From Betaproteobacteria bacterium (GTDB taxonomy: Bacteria; Pseudomonadota; Gammaproteobacteria; Burkholderiales; Casimicrobiaceae), in NCBI GenBank assembly GCA_016704895.1, contig JADIZG010000012.1, positions 1 to 64,000 of the forward strand: a DNA stretch of 64,000 nucleotides, written 5' to 3'. A program made the position numbers and the translations under genes. A model generated the notes under the pieces. That model saw only the letters and a program-made list of their open reading frames with translations. It had not been told where the DNA came from and did not search any database. This document shows positions 1 through 7,496 of the stretch, one piece after another. Each line of letters opens with the position of its first letter. Positions within the stretch are counted from its first letter, which is position 1.

Positions 1-438
1 GACCGGTACCACGATGCTCCGGTGGCGACGTCGAGGCATTTCTCGGACGGATGGTTCTATCCGCGCGACGTCGGCTTGATCACGCCCGGCGGCGTGCTCC
101 GCTTTCTCGGCCGCAGGGACGACATGATGATGCTGAACGGCATCAACATCTTTCCCGCCGAGATCGAGCGCGTCCTCGAGGAGCATCCCGCTGTCAGGAG
201 CGCCGCAGCGTTCCCGATCCCTTCGGCGACCTACGGAGACATCCCGGCGGCAGCGGTGGAGCTGAACGGCACGATGGAGGTGGACGCGCCAGCGCTGTCG
301 GCCTACGCGCGCGGCCGTCTCGGCGTGCGCGCGCCGAGGAAGGTCCTGATCGTCGCCGCGTTGCCGCGCAACGCGAACGGCAAGGTCGTCAAGCGCGAGC
401 TCGTCGCCGCGCTGGCACAGGGAAGAACCGGGGGCTGA
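1..438 (+). CDS. AMP-dependent acyl-CoA synthetase/ligase, C-terminal part
   Basis: C-terminal end of an ANL-superfamily adenylating enzyme, which activates a carboxylic acid as acyl-AMP and usually forms a CoA thioester. The frame is open from base 1, so the N-terminal and most of the core domain lie outside the window. Visible are the A7/A8-like stretch DGWFYPRDVG, the hinge segment GRRDDMMMLNGINIFPAEIE, and the late motif NANGKVVKREL, which carries the family's catalytic lysine. Substrate cannot be told from this part. The next gene downstream is on the other strand, so the operon context lies to the left. Confidence 0.85.
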   Translation, partial: DRYHDAPVATSRHFSDGWFYPRDVGLITPGGVLRFLGRRDDMMMLNGINIFPAEIERVLEEHPAVRSAAAFPIPSATYGDIPAAAVELNGTMEVDAPALSAYARGRLGVRAPRKVLIVAALPRNANGKVVKRELVAALAQGRTGG

Positions 439-511
439 CGGCCGGGCGGGGGTCCGATCGCCGTCGGGCAATCGCGCGACGCCGTCGACGTCCGCGGTGC
501 CGGCGCTCCCG

Positions 512-952
512 TCACTCCGGCCGGTTGCGCATCCAGTCGGCGGTGCCGAAGAACGCTTCCATCAGCGGCTCGACGAGCTCGCGCGGCGTCTCGACGTCGT
601 CGAGCGCCATGCGCATGCAGGCGAGCCATTGGTCGCGTTCGGCGCTCGCGATCGGGAACGGCAGGTGCCGGGCGCGCAACCGCGGATGGCCGAACCGCTC
701 GACATAGTGCTGCGGCCCGCCGAGCCAGCCGGACAGGAACCAGTGGAGCTTGTCGCGCGCGTGCTCGAGCGACGGCGCGTGAAGCTTGCGGATGCCGGCG
801 AACGCGTCCTCGAGGTCCATCCGGTCGTAGAACGCGTCGACGAGCGCTCGCACGCCGGCGTCGCCGCCCAGCCTCTCGTAGGGGTCGCTGGACGTCAGCC
901 GCTGCGAAACCGGTGACCGCGCGTCCGACACCAGGTCGGCGACACCGGTCAC
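512..952 (-). CDS. Truncated haemoglobin, group 2-like
   Basis: Small globin of about 146 residues; family members bind haem and O2 or NO. The sequence starts the globin core with YERLGGDAGVRALVDAFYDR and holds a proximal-histidine segment (RARHLPFPI) followed by a Trp in the G helix (DQWLACM), both typical of group 2 truncated globins. No ATG is available. A GTG at 952-950 overlaps the TGA of the upstream permease gene (GTGA), which suggests translational coupling, and an internal GTG about 8 codons later is an alternative start. The link to the upstream exporter genes is by position only. Physiological ligand is not predictable. Confidence 0.85.
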   Translation of the reverse strand: MTGVADLVSDARSPVSQRLTSSDPYERLGGDAGVRALVDAFYDRMDLEDAFAGIRKLHAPSLEHARDKLHWFLSGWLGGPQHYVERFGHPRLRARHLPFPIASAERDQWLACMRMALDDVETPRELVEPLMEAFFGTADWMRNRPE

Positions 953-3480
953 CCGAGCTGGCGGATCACCGCGAGCGGCGGCTGGCGCGCGGTGTTGCGC
1001 GTGCCGATCCAGCCGGCGAGCGTGACGACGAGCGCGCCGCCCGCCACGCCCCAGAGCCACACCCAGCCGGTCCCCGAGTACGGGATCTGGAACACGCGGT
1101 CGGCGAGCACCCATCCGGTCGCGGTCGCGCCGGCCGCGGCCAGCACGCCCGCGAGCGCGCCCAGCACGAGGAACTCCGCGATCTGCGCCGCGGAGAGCTG
1201 CCTCGCCGACGCGCCGATCGTGCGCAGGATCGCCGCGTCGAAGCGGCGCTCGTCCTGCGTCGCGGCGATCGCCGCCTGCAGCACGAGGAGGCCGCCCAGC
1301 AACGTGAACAGGAACACGAACTCGACCGCGCGCGACACCTGGTCCATGATCGACTGCACCTGCCGGATCACCTCGCCGACGTCGATCGCGAGCACGTTCG
1401 GGTACTGCTGCAGCAGCGCGGAGACCCAAGCGCCCGACGTCGGTCCCGGGGGCAGCCGCACCGCACCGATGTACGAGGTCGGCATGCCGTCGAGCGCGCC
1501 GGGCGGGAACAGCGTGAAGAAGTTCGGGCGGAAGCTGTCCCAGTCGACCTTGCGCAGGCTGGTGATGCGCGCGACCACCGGCGTGCCGGCGATGTCGAAC
1601 GTGAGCTCGTCGCCGAGCTTGAGCATCAGCGACTCGGCGATGCCGTCCTCGAGCGACAGGCCGTCGCCGGCCTTTCCGCCCGGCCCCCAGAACGTCCCGG
1701 CGGTCACGCGATTGGTCGTCGGCAGCGAATCCGCGTAGGACAGGTTGAACTCGCGCTCGGCCAGTCGCCGCGAGCGCGGATTCTCGTACTGGCGCGTGTC
1801 GAGCGTCGCGCCGTTCACCGCGGTGAGCCGCCCCCGCACCATCGGATAGAGATCCGTTCCGGGTCCGCCGATCGCGCGCATCGCATCGCGCACGCCGTCG
1901 ACCTGATCGGGAAGCACGTTGATCACGAAGTGGTTCGGCGCGTCGGCCGGCAGGCTCGCGCGCCAGTTCTTCATCAGGTCGCCGCGCACGACGGTGAGCA
2001 GGAGCAGCGCCATCAGCCCCAGCGCGAGCGCGCCGACCTGCAGGCTCGACGCGAGCGGGCGCCGGCGCAGGTTCGCGAGCCCGAACCGCCACGTGATGCC
2101 GCGCTGGGGCAGCCGCTTCAGCGCGACGATCAGGAGCCAGGCCGCGATCGCCGCCGCGACGATGAGCCCGCCGACGCCGCCGACCATGATCGCGCCGGTC
2201 TTCAGGTCCTGCGCCTGCCAGCCGATCAGCGCCGCGATCACGCCCGCGCCGAGCGCATAGGCGACGAGCGCGGACGGGCGCGGACGCGGCAGGTCGCGGC
2301 GCAGCACGCGGAGCGGCGGCACGCTCGCGAGCGCGAGGAGCGGCGGCAGCGCGAAGCCGAACAGCAGCAGCACGCCGGTCGCGAACGAAGCCGCGCCGGG
2401 CACGAACGACGGCGGCGGCAGCTCGGCCGAGGTGAGCGACGCGAGCACCGAGACGAGCAGCGCCTGCCCGAGGAGCCCGAGCACGACGCCCAGCGCGCTC
2501 GCGACGAGCCCCAGCACGACGAACTGCGTGACGAACAGCGCGAGCGCCTTTGCTTCGGACGCGCCGAGGCAGCGAAGCATCGCGGCGGTGTCGAGGTGGC
2601 GCCGCAGGTAGCGCGACGACGCGAGCGCCACCGCCACCGCGGCGAGGATCACCGCGACGAGCGCCGCGAGCCCGAGGAACTGCTCGGCGCGGTCGAGCGT
2701 CTGCCGCACCTCGGGCTGCACGTCGCGAACGCTCTCGAGCCGCTGCCCCGCCTTCAGCTCGGCATTCGCGCGCGCGACGAACGCCGCGAGCGAGTTGCCT
2801 CCGGCCGGCTCGGCGACGAGCAGCCGGTAGGTCGCGCGGTTGCCCGGCTGCAGCAGGTTGGTCGCGGCGAGATCGTCGGCGTGGATCAGGAGGCGCGGCC
2901 CCGACGAAAGGAGGCCCGTCGCCACTTCGGGCTCCTGCCGGATCGACGGTCCGACGGCGAGCGTCGCCTCGCCGACGACGAGCCTGTCGCCGGGCTTGAG
3001 GTCGAGCCGCTGCGCGAGGCGCTCGTCCGGCCACGCTTCGCCGCGCGGAGGCGACGCGGTCGCGCGCACGCCGTCCGGGTGGGCGGGGTCCGCGAGCACG
3101 ATCGCGCCGCGCAGCGGGTAGCCGGCGGGCACCGCCTTCACGTTCGCGAGCACCGGCGCGGACTCGCTGCCCGGCTTCTGCACCATGCTGTTGAACCGCA
3201 CGACCGGCAGCGCGTCGAGTCCGCGCGCGCGCGCGTCGTCGGCGAGCGACGCCTGCAGCGGCCGGTCCGACGAGATCATCACGTCCGCGCCGAGGAGCAG
3301 GCTCGCCTGCGAGGTCAGCGCCGCCTTGACGCGGTCCGCGAAGAATCCGACGGTGCCCATGCTGCCGACCGCGAGCACGAGCGCGGCGGCGAGCACCGTC
3401 AGCTCGCCCGCGCGCCAGTCGCGCGCGAGCATGCGCAGCGCGAGCCTCAGGACCTTCGTCGGCGCGAGACGGTCGCGCAT
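949..3480 (-). CDS. FtsX-family ABC transporter permease, YbbP-like
   Basis: Large inner-membrane permease of 843 residues, the usual size for the YbbP/FtsX-MacB type with two FtsX repeats. A signal-anchor helix near residues 25-45 is followed by a long periplasmic domain, then clusters of helices around residues 270-420, a further helix pair near 430-510, and a C-terminal helix set. It starts one base after the stop of the ATPase gene upstream, so the two form an operon. In E. coli, ybbA-ybbP lie divergent from tesA, and the same arrangement is seen here. YbbAP-type systems are thought to move lipids or hydrophobic compounds; the substrate here is unknown. Confidence 0.9.
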   Translation of the reverse strand: MRDRLAPTKVLRLALRMLARDWRAGELTVLAAALVLAVGSMGTVGFFADRVKAALTSQASLLLGADVMISSDRPLQASLADDARARGLDALPVVRFNSMVQKPGSESAPVLANVKAVPAGYPLRGAIVLADPAHPDGVRATASPPRGEAWPDERLAQRLDLKPGDRLVVGEATLAVGPSIRQEPEVATGLLSSGPRLLIHADDLAATNLLQPGNRATYRLLVAEPAGGNSLAAFVARANAELKAGQRLESVRDVQPEVRQTLDRAEQFLGLAALVAVILAAVAVALASSRYLRRHLDTAAMLRCLGASEAKALALFVTQFVVLGLVASALGVVLGLLGQALLVSVLASLTSAELPPPSFVPGAASFATGVLLLFGFALPPLLALASVPPLRVLRRDLPRPRPSALVAYALGAGVIAALIGWQAQDLKTGAIMVGGVGGLIVAAAIAAWLLIVALKRLPQRGITWRFGLANLRRRPLASSLQVGALALGLMALLLLTVVRGDLMKNWRASLPADAPNHFVINVLPDQVDGVRDAMRAIGGPGTDLYPMVRGRLTAVNGATLDTRQYENPRSRRLAEREFNLSYADSLPTTNRVTAGTFWGPGGKAGDGLSLEDGIAESLMLKLGDELTFDIAGTPVVARITSLRKVDWDSFRPNFFTLFPPGALDGMPTSYIGAVRLPPGPTSGAWVSALLQQYPNVLAIDVGEVIRQVQSIMDQVSRAVEFVFLFTLLGGLLVLQAAIAATQDERRFDAAILRTIGASARQLSAAQIAEFLVLGALAGVLAAAGATATGWVLADRVFQIPYSGTGWVWLWGVAGGALVVTLAGWIGTRNTARQPPLAVIRQLG

Positions 3481-3481
3481 C

Positions 3482-4189
3482 TCAGTTCGGCGCCTCGTCG
3501 GCGACGAGACGCCCGGACGCGAGCGACAGCCGGCGCGTGCAGCGCGACGCGAGCGCGTCGTCGTGCGTGACGAGCACGAGCGTCGTGCCGCGCTCGCGGT
3601 TCAGGCTGAACATCAGGTCGGCGATCTCGGCGCCGGTCGCCCCGTCGAGGTTGCCGGTCGGCTCGTCGGCCATCAGGAGCTTCGGGTCGCCGGCGAACGC
3701 GCGCGCGATCGCGACGCGCTGCTGCTCGCCGCCCGAGAGCTGCTTCGGGTAGTGCGTCGTGCGCTTCGCGAGGCCGACGCGGTCGAGCCAGCTTCGCGCG
3801 CGACCCGCCGCGTCGCCTGCGCCCGCGAGTTCGAGCGGCAGCATCACGTTCTCGAGCGCGGTCAGCGCCGGCAGCAGCTGGAACGACTGGAACACGAAGC
3901 CGAGCAGCCGCTGGCGCAGCGCCGCGCGCGCGTCCTCGTCGAGTCCGGAGAGCGCGTGCCCGCCGACCCACACCTCGCCCTCGCTCGGCCGGTCGAGACC
4001 TGCGAGCAACCCCAGCAGCGTCGTCTTGCCCGAGCCCGACGCACCGACGATCGCAACCGATTCGCCCGGCGCGATGTCGAACGTGACGCCGTCGAGGATC
4101 GTGAGCGGGGCGTCGCCGCTCTTGACCGTCTTGGTGAGCCGATCGGCGCGCAGGAGCGGCGTCGGCGTGGAATCGGTGGCGGGAGGCAT
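3482..4189 (-). CDS. ABC transporter ATP-binding protein, YbbA/LolD-like
   Basis: Cytoplasmic ATPase of 235 residues that powers the FtsX-type permease directly downstream. Walker A is GASGSGKT (about residues 45-52), the Q-loop lies in FVFQSFQLLP, the signature is LSGGEQQRVAIARAF, and Walker B is LLMADEPTGNLD, followed by the H-loop in LVTHDD. The ATG at 4189 was chosen because the reading frame upstream of it is low-complexity and lies in the divergent promoter region shared with the TesA-like gene. The order matches E. coli ybbA-ybbP beside tesA. Confidence 0.92.
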   Translation of the reverse strand: MPPATDSTPTPLLRADRLTKTVKSGDAPLTILDGVTFDIAPGESVAIVGASGSGKTTLLGLLAGLDRPSEGEVWVGGHALSGLDEDARAALRQRLLGFVFQSFQLLPALTALENVMLPLELAGAGDAAGRARSWLDRVGLAKRTTHYPKQLSGGEQQRVAIARAFAGDPKLLMADEPTGNLDGATGAEIADLMFSLNRERGTTLVLVTHDDALASRCTRRLSLASGRLVADEAPN

Positions 4190-4323
4190 TCGAGGACGAT
4201 GGGGGCGCGCGGGGCGCCACGCAAGTCGACGGCGACGAAATGCCGCCTCCGGCCCCTGGGGCGAGGATTCTACGCGATGCGACGAGACGCCCCGCCTGGA
4301 CGTTCCCCTACAATGAGACTCCG

Positions 4324-5088
4324 ATGACGTTTGGACACCAGACTCGCCGCGCCTTCCTGGCCGCCAGTGCCGCCGCCGCGTGGCTCGCGCTCGTCCCGTC
4401 GACGACGCGGGCAGCCGGGGGGGGCGAGCCCGGGGCGTCAACCGCGCTCGCCGGGCCGCCCCAAGAGCGCGGCGCCCCTTGGGGGGAAGCTCGCGCAGCG
4501 AGCCCCGGGGGGGGCGCGACAACCAATCCACCGGTGATTCTCGTGCTCGGGGACTCGATCTCCGCGGCCTACGGCCTCCCGCCGGGCACCGGCTGGACGC
4601 ACCTGCTGCAGCAGCGACTTGCCGAGCGCGGTCGCCCGCATCGAGTCGTCAACGCGAGCATCAGCGGCGACACGACGGCGGGCGGTCGCTCGAGGCTTCC
4701 CGCGCTGCTCGAGCGCCACAGGCCCGCCATCGTCGTGATCGAGCTGGGCGGCAACGACGGCCTGCGCGGCGGCAGCCTCGCCGCGACGCGCGAGAACCTC
4801 CGCGTGATGACCGCCGCGACGAAGTCCGCCGGCGCGAAGCCGCTGCTCGTGGGCATGAAGCTGCCGCCGAACTACGGTCCCGCCTACACGCGCGAGTTCG
4901 ACGCGATCTTCGCCGAGGTCGCGAAGGCGCAGCGCGCACCGCTGGTGCCGTTCTTCTTCGCCGGGTTCGGCGAGGACCGAAGCTGGTTCCAGCCCGACGG
5001 GATCCATCCGTCCGAACTCGCGCAGCCGAAGCTGCTCGACAACGTGTGGCCCGCGCTGGAGCGGCTGCTGCCGCCACGCAAGCGATGA
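4324..5088 (+). CDS. tesA: SGNH/GDSL hydrolase, TesA-like arylesterase/thioesterase
   Basis: Exported esterase/lysophospholipase of about 254 residues related to E. coli TesA. SGNH blocks are visible: GDSIS with the nucleophile serine, the glycine/asparagine block GGND, and DGIHPS near the C-terminus with the catalytic Asp and His. The start gives a signal peptide with TRRAFLA followed by an Ala-rich core and a likely cleavage near TTRAAG, possibly Tat-type. Between the signal and the catalytic domain there is an unusual linker of roughly 35 residues, rich in Gly, Pro and Ala. It is encoded by a REP-like DNA repeat at 4453-4514. The gene is divergent from ybbA, as in E. coli. Confidence 0.88.
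   Translation: MTFGHQTRRAFLAASAAAAWLALVPSTTRAAGGGEPGASTALAGPPQERGAPWGEARAASPGGGATTNPPVILVLGDSISAAYGLPPGTGWTHLLQQRLAERGRPHRVVNASISGDTTAGGRSRLPALLERHRPAIVVIELGGNDGLRGGSLAATRENLRVMTAATKSAGAKPLLVGMKLPPNYGPAYTREFDAIFAEVAKAQRAPLVPFFFAGFGEDRSWFQPDGIHPSELAQPKLLDNVWPALERLLPPRKR
4453..4514 (+). repeat. REP-like GC-rich repeat translated inside tesA
   Basis: The stretch opens with GGGCCGCCCCAAG, has a CCCCTTGGGG palindrome in the middle, and ends in a run of G after CGCGCAGCGAGCC. The same layout (GGGCCGCCCCAAG, then CCCCCCGGGGGG, then a GAAG/GAGG tail) appears in the intergenic repeats at 5091-5421. It is open in the tesA frame and adds residues only to the linker, so the gene is not broken. That it is an inserted repeat rather than a native linker is inferred from the resemblance. 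Confidence 0.6.
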
Positions 5089-5090
5089 GC

Positions 5091-5421
5091 GCCGCAGGGC
5101 CGCCCCAAGGCGCCGACGACCGACGGGCCGCCCCGAGGTCGTCGTGCCCCCCGGGGGGAGGCGAACGGCGTTCGCCTCGGGGGGATCACACCGGCCCCCT
5201 CCTTCAGGAGGGGGTGTGCGAAGCCGCGCCAGCGGCAAGCCTGGGGGAGGTCGTTCGATGACCGCCGCAGGGCCGTCCCAAGGCGCCGACGACCGACGGG
5301 CCGCCCCGAGGCCGTCGTGCCCCCCGGGGAGGCGAACGGCGTTCGCCTCGGGGATCACCGCCCCCTCCCCAGGAGGGGGCGGCGAAGCCGCGCCAGCGGC
5401 AAGCCCGAGGGAGGTCGTTCG
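5091..5421 (+). repeat. Two tandem copies of a ~165-173 bp GC-rich repeat
   Basis: Copy 1 runs from about 5091 to 5263 and copy 2 from 5264 to 5421. Both begin GCCGCAGGGCCG, pass through GACGACCGACGGGCCGCCCC, a CCCCCCGGGG palindrome, GGCGAACGGCGTTCGCCTC (a perfect inverted repeat), and end GAGGTCGTTCGATGA. Small indels separate the copies. The final segment of copy 2 supplies the GGAGG-like site and the ATG of mnmH, and copy 1 carries the same start-like sequence at 5258. No gene lies in this stretch. Confidence 0.8.
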
Positions 5422-6483
5422 ATGAGCGCACGCGCCTCGCGCACCGTCGGCGTCGACGCGATCGCGTCGCACCCCGACCGGCTCGACGTCAGGAGCCCGT
5501 CGGAGTTCGCCGACGACCACGTCCCCGGCGCGGTCAGCTGCCCGGTGCTCGACGACGACGAGCGGGCGCTCGTGGGCACGCTGCACGCAGAGAAGGGCGC
5601 GTTCGAGGCGAAGAAGGCCGGCGCCGCACTCGTGTCCCGGCACATCGCCGCGATCCTCGAGACCGTCGCGCGCGACAAGCCGCGCGACTGGGCTCCGCTC
5701 GTCTACTGCTGGCGCGGCGGCAAGCGGTCCGGCTCGCTCGCGCACGTATTGAACGAGATCGGCTTTCCCGCAGTCCAGCTCGAGGGCGGATACCGCACGT
5801 GGCGCCGCCACGTCGTCGCCCGGCTCGCGACGCTCCCCGCGGCGTTCCGCTACCGCGTCGTGTGCGGCGTCACCGGGTCGGGCAAGAGCCGCCTCCTCGC
5901 CGCGCTCGACGCCGAGGGCGCGCAGGTACTCGACCTCGAGGCGCTCGCACGGCACCGCGGATCGCTGCTGGGCGACGTTCCCGGCGCGCCGCAGCCCTCG
6001 CAGAAGGCGTTCGAGACCGCGATCCACGAGACCTACGCGCGCCTCGACCCGCGCCGTGTCGTCTGGATCGAGTCGGAGAGCCGCAAGATCGGCGCGCTGC
6101 AGGTGCCCGACGCGCTGCTCGAGCGCATGCGCGCCGCGCCGTGCGCACGTGTCGAGCTTCCGGCCGCCTCACGCATCGCGCTGCTCAAGGAGGAGTACGC
6201 GCACTTCCTCGCCGATCCCGGGGCGCTCGCGGCGCGCCTCGCGCACCTGACGGAGCTGCGCGGGCAGGCGACGATCGCGCGCTGGAGCGAGCTCGCCCAC
6301 GCGGGCGATTTCGACGCCCTCGTCGCCGAGCTGCTCGAATCGCACTACGACCCGACCTACCTGCGCGCGATGACGCGCAACTACGCCGGCTTCGGCGCGG
6401 CGCCGCACGTGTCGCCCGCCGGCATCGCGATGCCGGCGTGGCGCGCGCTCGCCCGCGAGCTGATCGCGGGCGACGATGCCTGA
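5422..6483 (+). CDS. mnmH: tRNA 2-selenouridine synthase
   Basis: Protein of 353 residues that replaces sulfur of 2-thiouridine at wobble position 34 with selenium, by way of a geranylated intermediate, using selenophosphate. An N-terminal rhodanese domain holds the catalytic Cys in VYCWRGGKRS (Cys at about residue 96). The C-terminal P-loop domain begins with GVTGSGKS (about residues 149-156). Length fits the family (about 350-370). The ATG at 5422 sits at the end of a tandem repeat and is preceded by GAGG. The selenium donor enzyme SelD is not in this window. E. coli ybbB (mnmH) also lies in the tesA-ybbAP neighbourhood. Confidence 0.93.
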   Translation: MSARASRTVGVDAIASHPDRLDVRSPSEFADDHVPGAVSCPVLDDDERALVGTLHAEKGAFEAKKAGAALVSRHIAAILETVARDKPRDWAPLVYCWRGGKRSGSLAHVLNEIGFPAVQLEGGYRTWRRHVVARLATLPAAFRYRVVCGVTGSGKSRLLAALDAEGAQVLDLEALARHRGSLLGDVPGAPQPSQKAFETAIHETYARLDPRRVVWIESESRKIGALQVPDALLERMRAAPCARVELPAASRIALLKEEYAHFLADPGALAARLAHLTELRGQATIARWSELAHAGDFDALVAELLESHYDPTYLRAMTRNYAGFGAAPHVSPAGIAMPAWRALARELIAGDDA

Positions 6484-6512
6484 ACACACCTGCCCCGCCC
6501 CTCGGACCCGCC

Positions 6513-7349
6513 GTGCCCACCCACGCCTTCCGCCTCGTCAACGTCTTCGCCCCGTCGGCGCTCGCCGGAAACGCGCTCGCGGTCGTCGAGGACGCGCGCG
6601 GGCTCGACGACGCGACGATGCAGGCGCTCGCGCTGCAGTTCAACCTGTCGGAGACGACGTTCGTCCTGCCCTCCGCCAACGCGACGGCACGCGTGCGCAT
6701 CTTCACGCCGACGTTCGAGATGCCGTTCGCCGGCCACCCGACGCTCGGCACCGCGCACGTCGTGCGCGAGCTCGCCGGGGCCGGCGACAGCGTCACGCTC
6801 GAGATGAAGGCGGGCGTGATTCCCGTCGAGGCCTCCGGCGCGGTGTGGACGCTGCAGGCGAACCCGCCGAAGCATCGTGCGCCGCAGGCTTCGCGCGAGA
6901 CGTTTGCGGCGATGCTGGGGCTCGATGCCGCCGACATCGGAGCCGTGCCGCTCTGGGTCGACACGGGCTCCGACCAGCTCGTGATTCCGCTCGCGTCGTT
7001 CGACGCCGTGCGTCGCGCCGCGCCCCGGCCCGGCGCGATGCTCGCGCACGCGACGATCGGCACGCGGTCGATGGCGTACGTGTTCGCCCGCGAGGAGGAC
7101 CGCGTGCTGGCACGATTCTTCTTCCTCAAGCATGGCAGCCCGGTCGAGGATCCGGGCACCGGATCCGCGTGCGCGAACCTGGGCGGCTGGCTCCTCGCGA
7201 CCGGCGCCGCGCTGCCGCAGAAGCTCGCGGTCGACCAGGGTGAGGCGGTCGGGCGGCCGTGCCGCCTCGGCCTCGAAGTGACGGGCGATCGCCGCATCCT
7301 CGTGTCGGGGCGCGTCGTCGAGATCGCCAGGGGCGAGCTCGCGCTCTGA
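6513..7349 (+). CDS. PhzF family isomerase/epimerase-like protein
   Basis: Cytoplasmic protein of 278 residues with the diaminopimelate-epimerase-like fold of the PhzF family. The likely catalytic glutamate is in NLSETTFV (about residue 45). Family motifs EMPFAGHPTLGTA in the N-terminal half and DPGTGSACANLGG in the C-terminal half are both complete. The GTG at 6513 is used because no ATG lies near the conserved start HAFRLVNVF. It follows mnmH by 29 bases and may be co-transcribed. Most chromosomal PhzF homologues outside phenazine clusters have no known substrate, and no phenazine genes are present here. Confidence 0.88.
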   Translation: MPTHAFRLVNVFAPSALAGNALAVVEDARGLDDATMQALALQFNLSETTFVLPSANATARVRIFTPTFEMPFAGHPTLGTAHVVRELAGAGDSVTLEMKAGVIPVEASGAVWTLQANPPKHRAPQASRETFAAMLGLDAADIGAVPLWVDTGSDQLVIPLASFDAVRRAAPRPGAMLAHATIGTRSMAYVFAREEDRVLARFFFLKHGSPVEDPGTGSACANLGGWLLATGAALPQKLAVDQGEAVGRPCRLGLEVTGDRRILVSGRVVEIARGELAL

Positions 7350-7362
7350 CGGCTGCGCGAGA

Positions 7363-7382
7363 CAACCGGTAACAACCGGTAA
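7363..7382 (+). promoter_or_regulatory. 10-bp direct repeat upstream of DUF1800 gene
   Basis: CAACCGGTAA occurs twice back to back, about 115 bases before the DUF1800 start. Each unit contains the palindrome ACCGGT. Spacing of one helical turn would suit a protein-binding site, but this is inference from the pattern alone. Confidence 0.25.
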
Positions 7383-7496
7383 CCCCTTCCGGGGCGGATC
7401 GGGCGCAGGATGCGCCTGTCGGTCCCCGGCCGGTCAACATTGCGGCAGGGACACACGTTGAATCGGCAATCCGACCCGACCCACCGGACGGCTGGC

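Noticed and set aside
512..3034. Very long open frames opposite or out of phase with real genes (e.g. 840 codons here, 885 codons at 913-3570, 1368 codons at 38075-42181)
   Set aside because: Arg/Ala/Pro-rich translations with no domain pattern, mirroring real genes on the other strand; expected in DNA this rich in GC.
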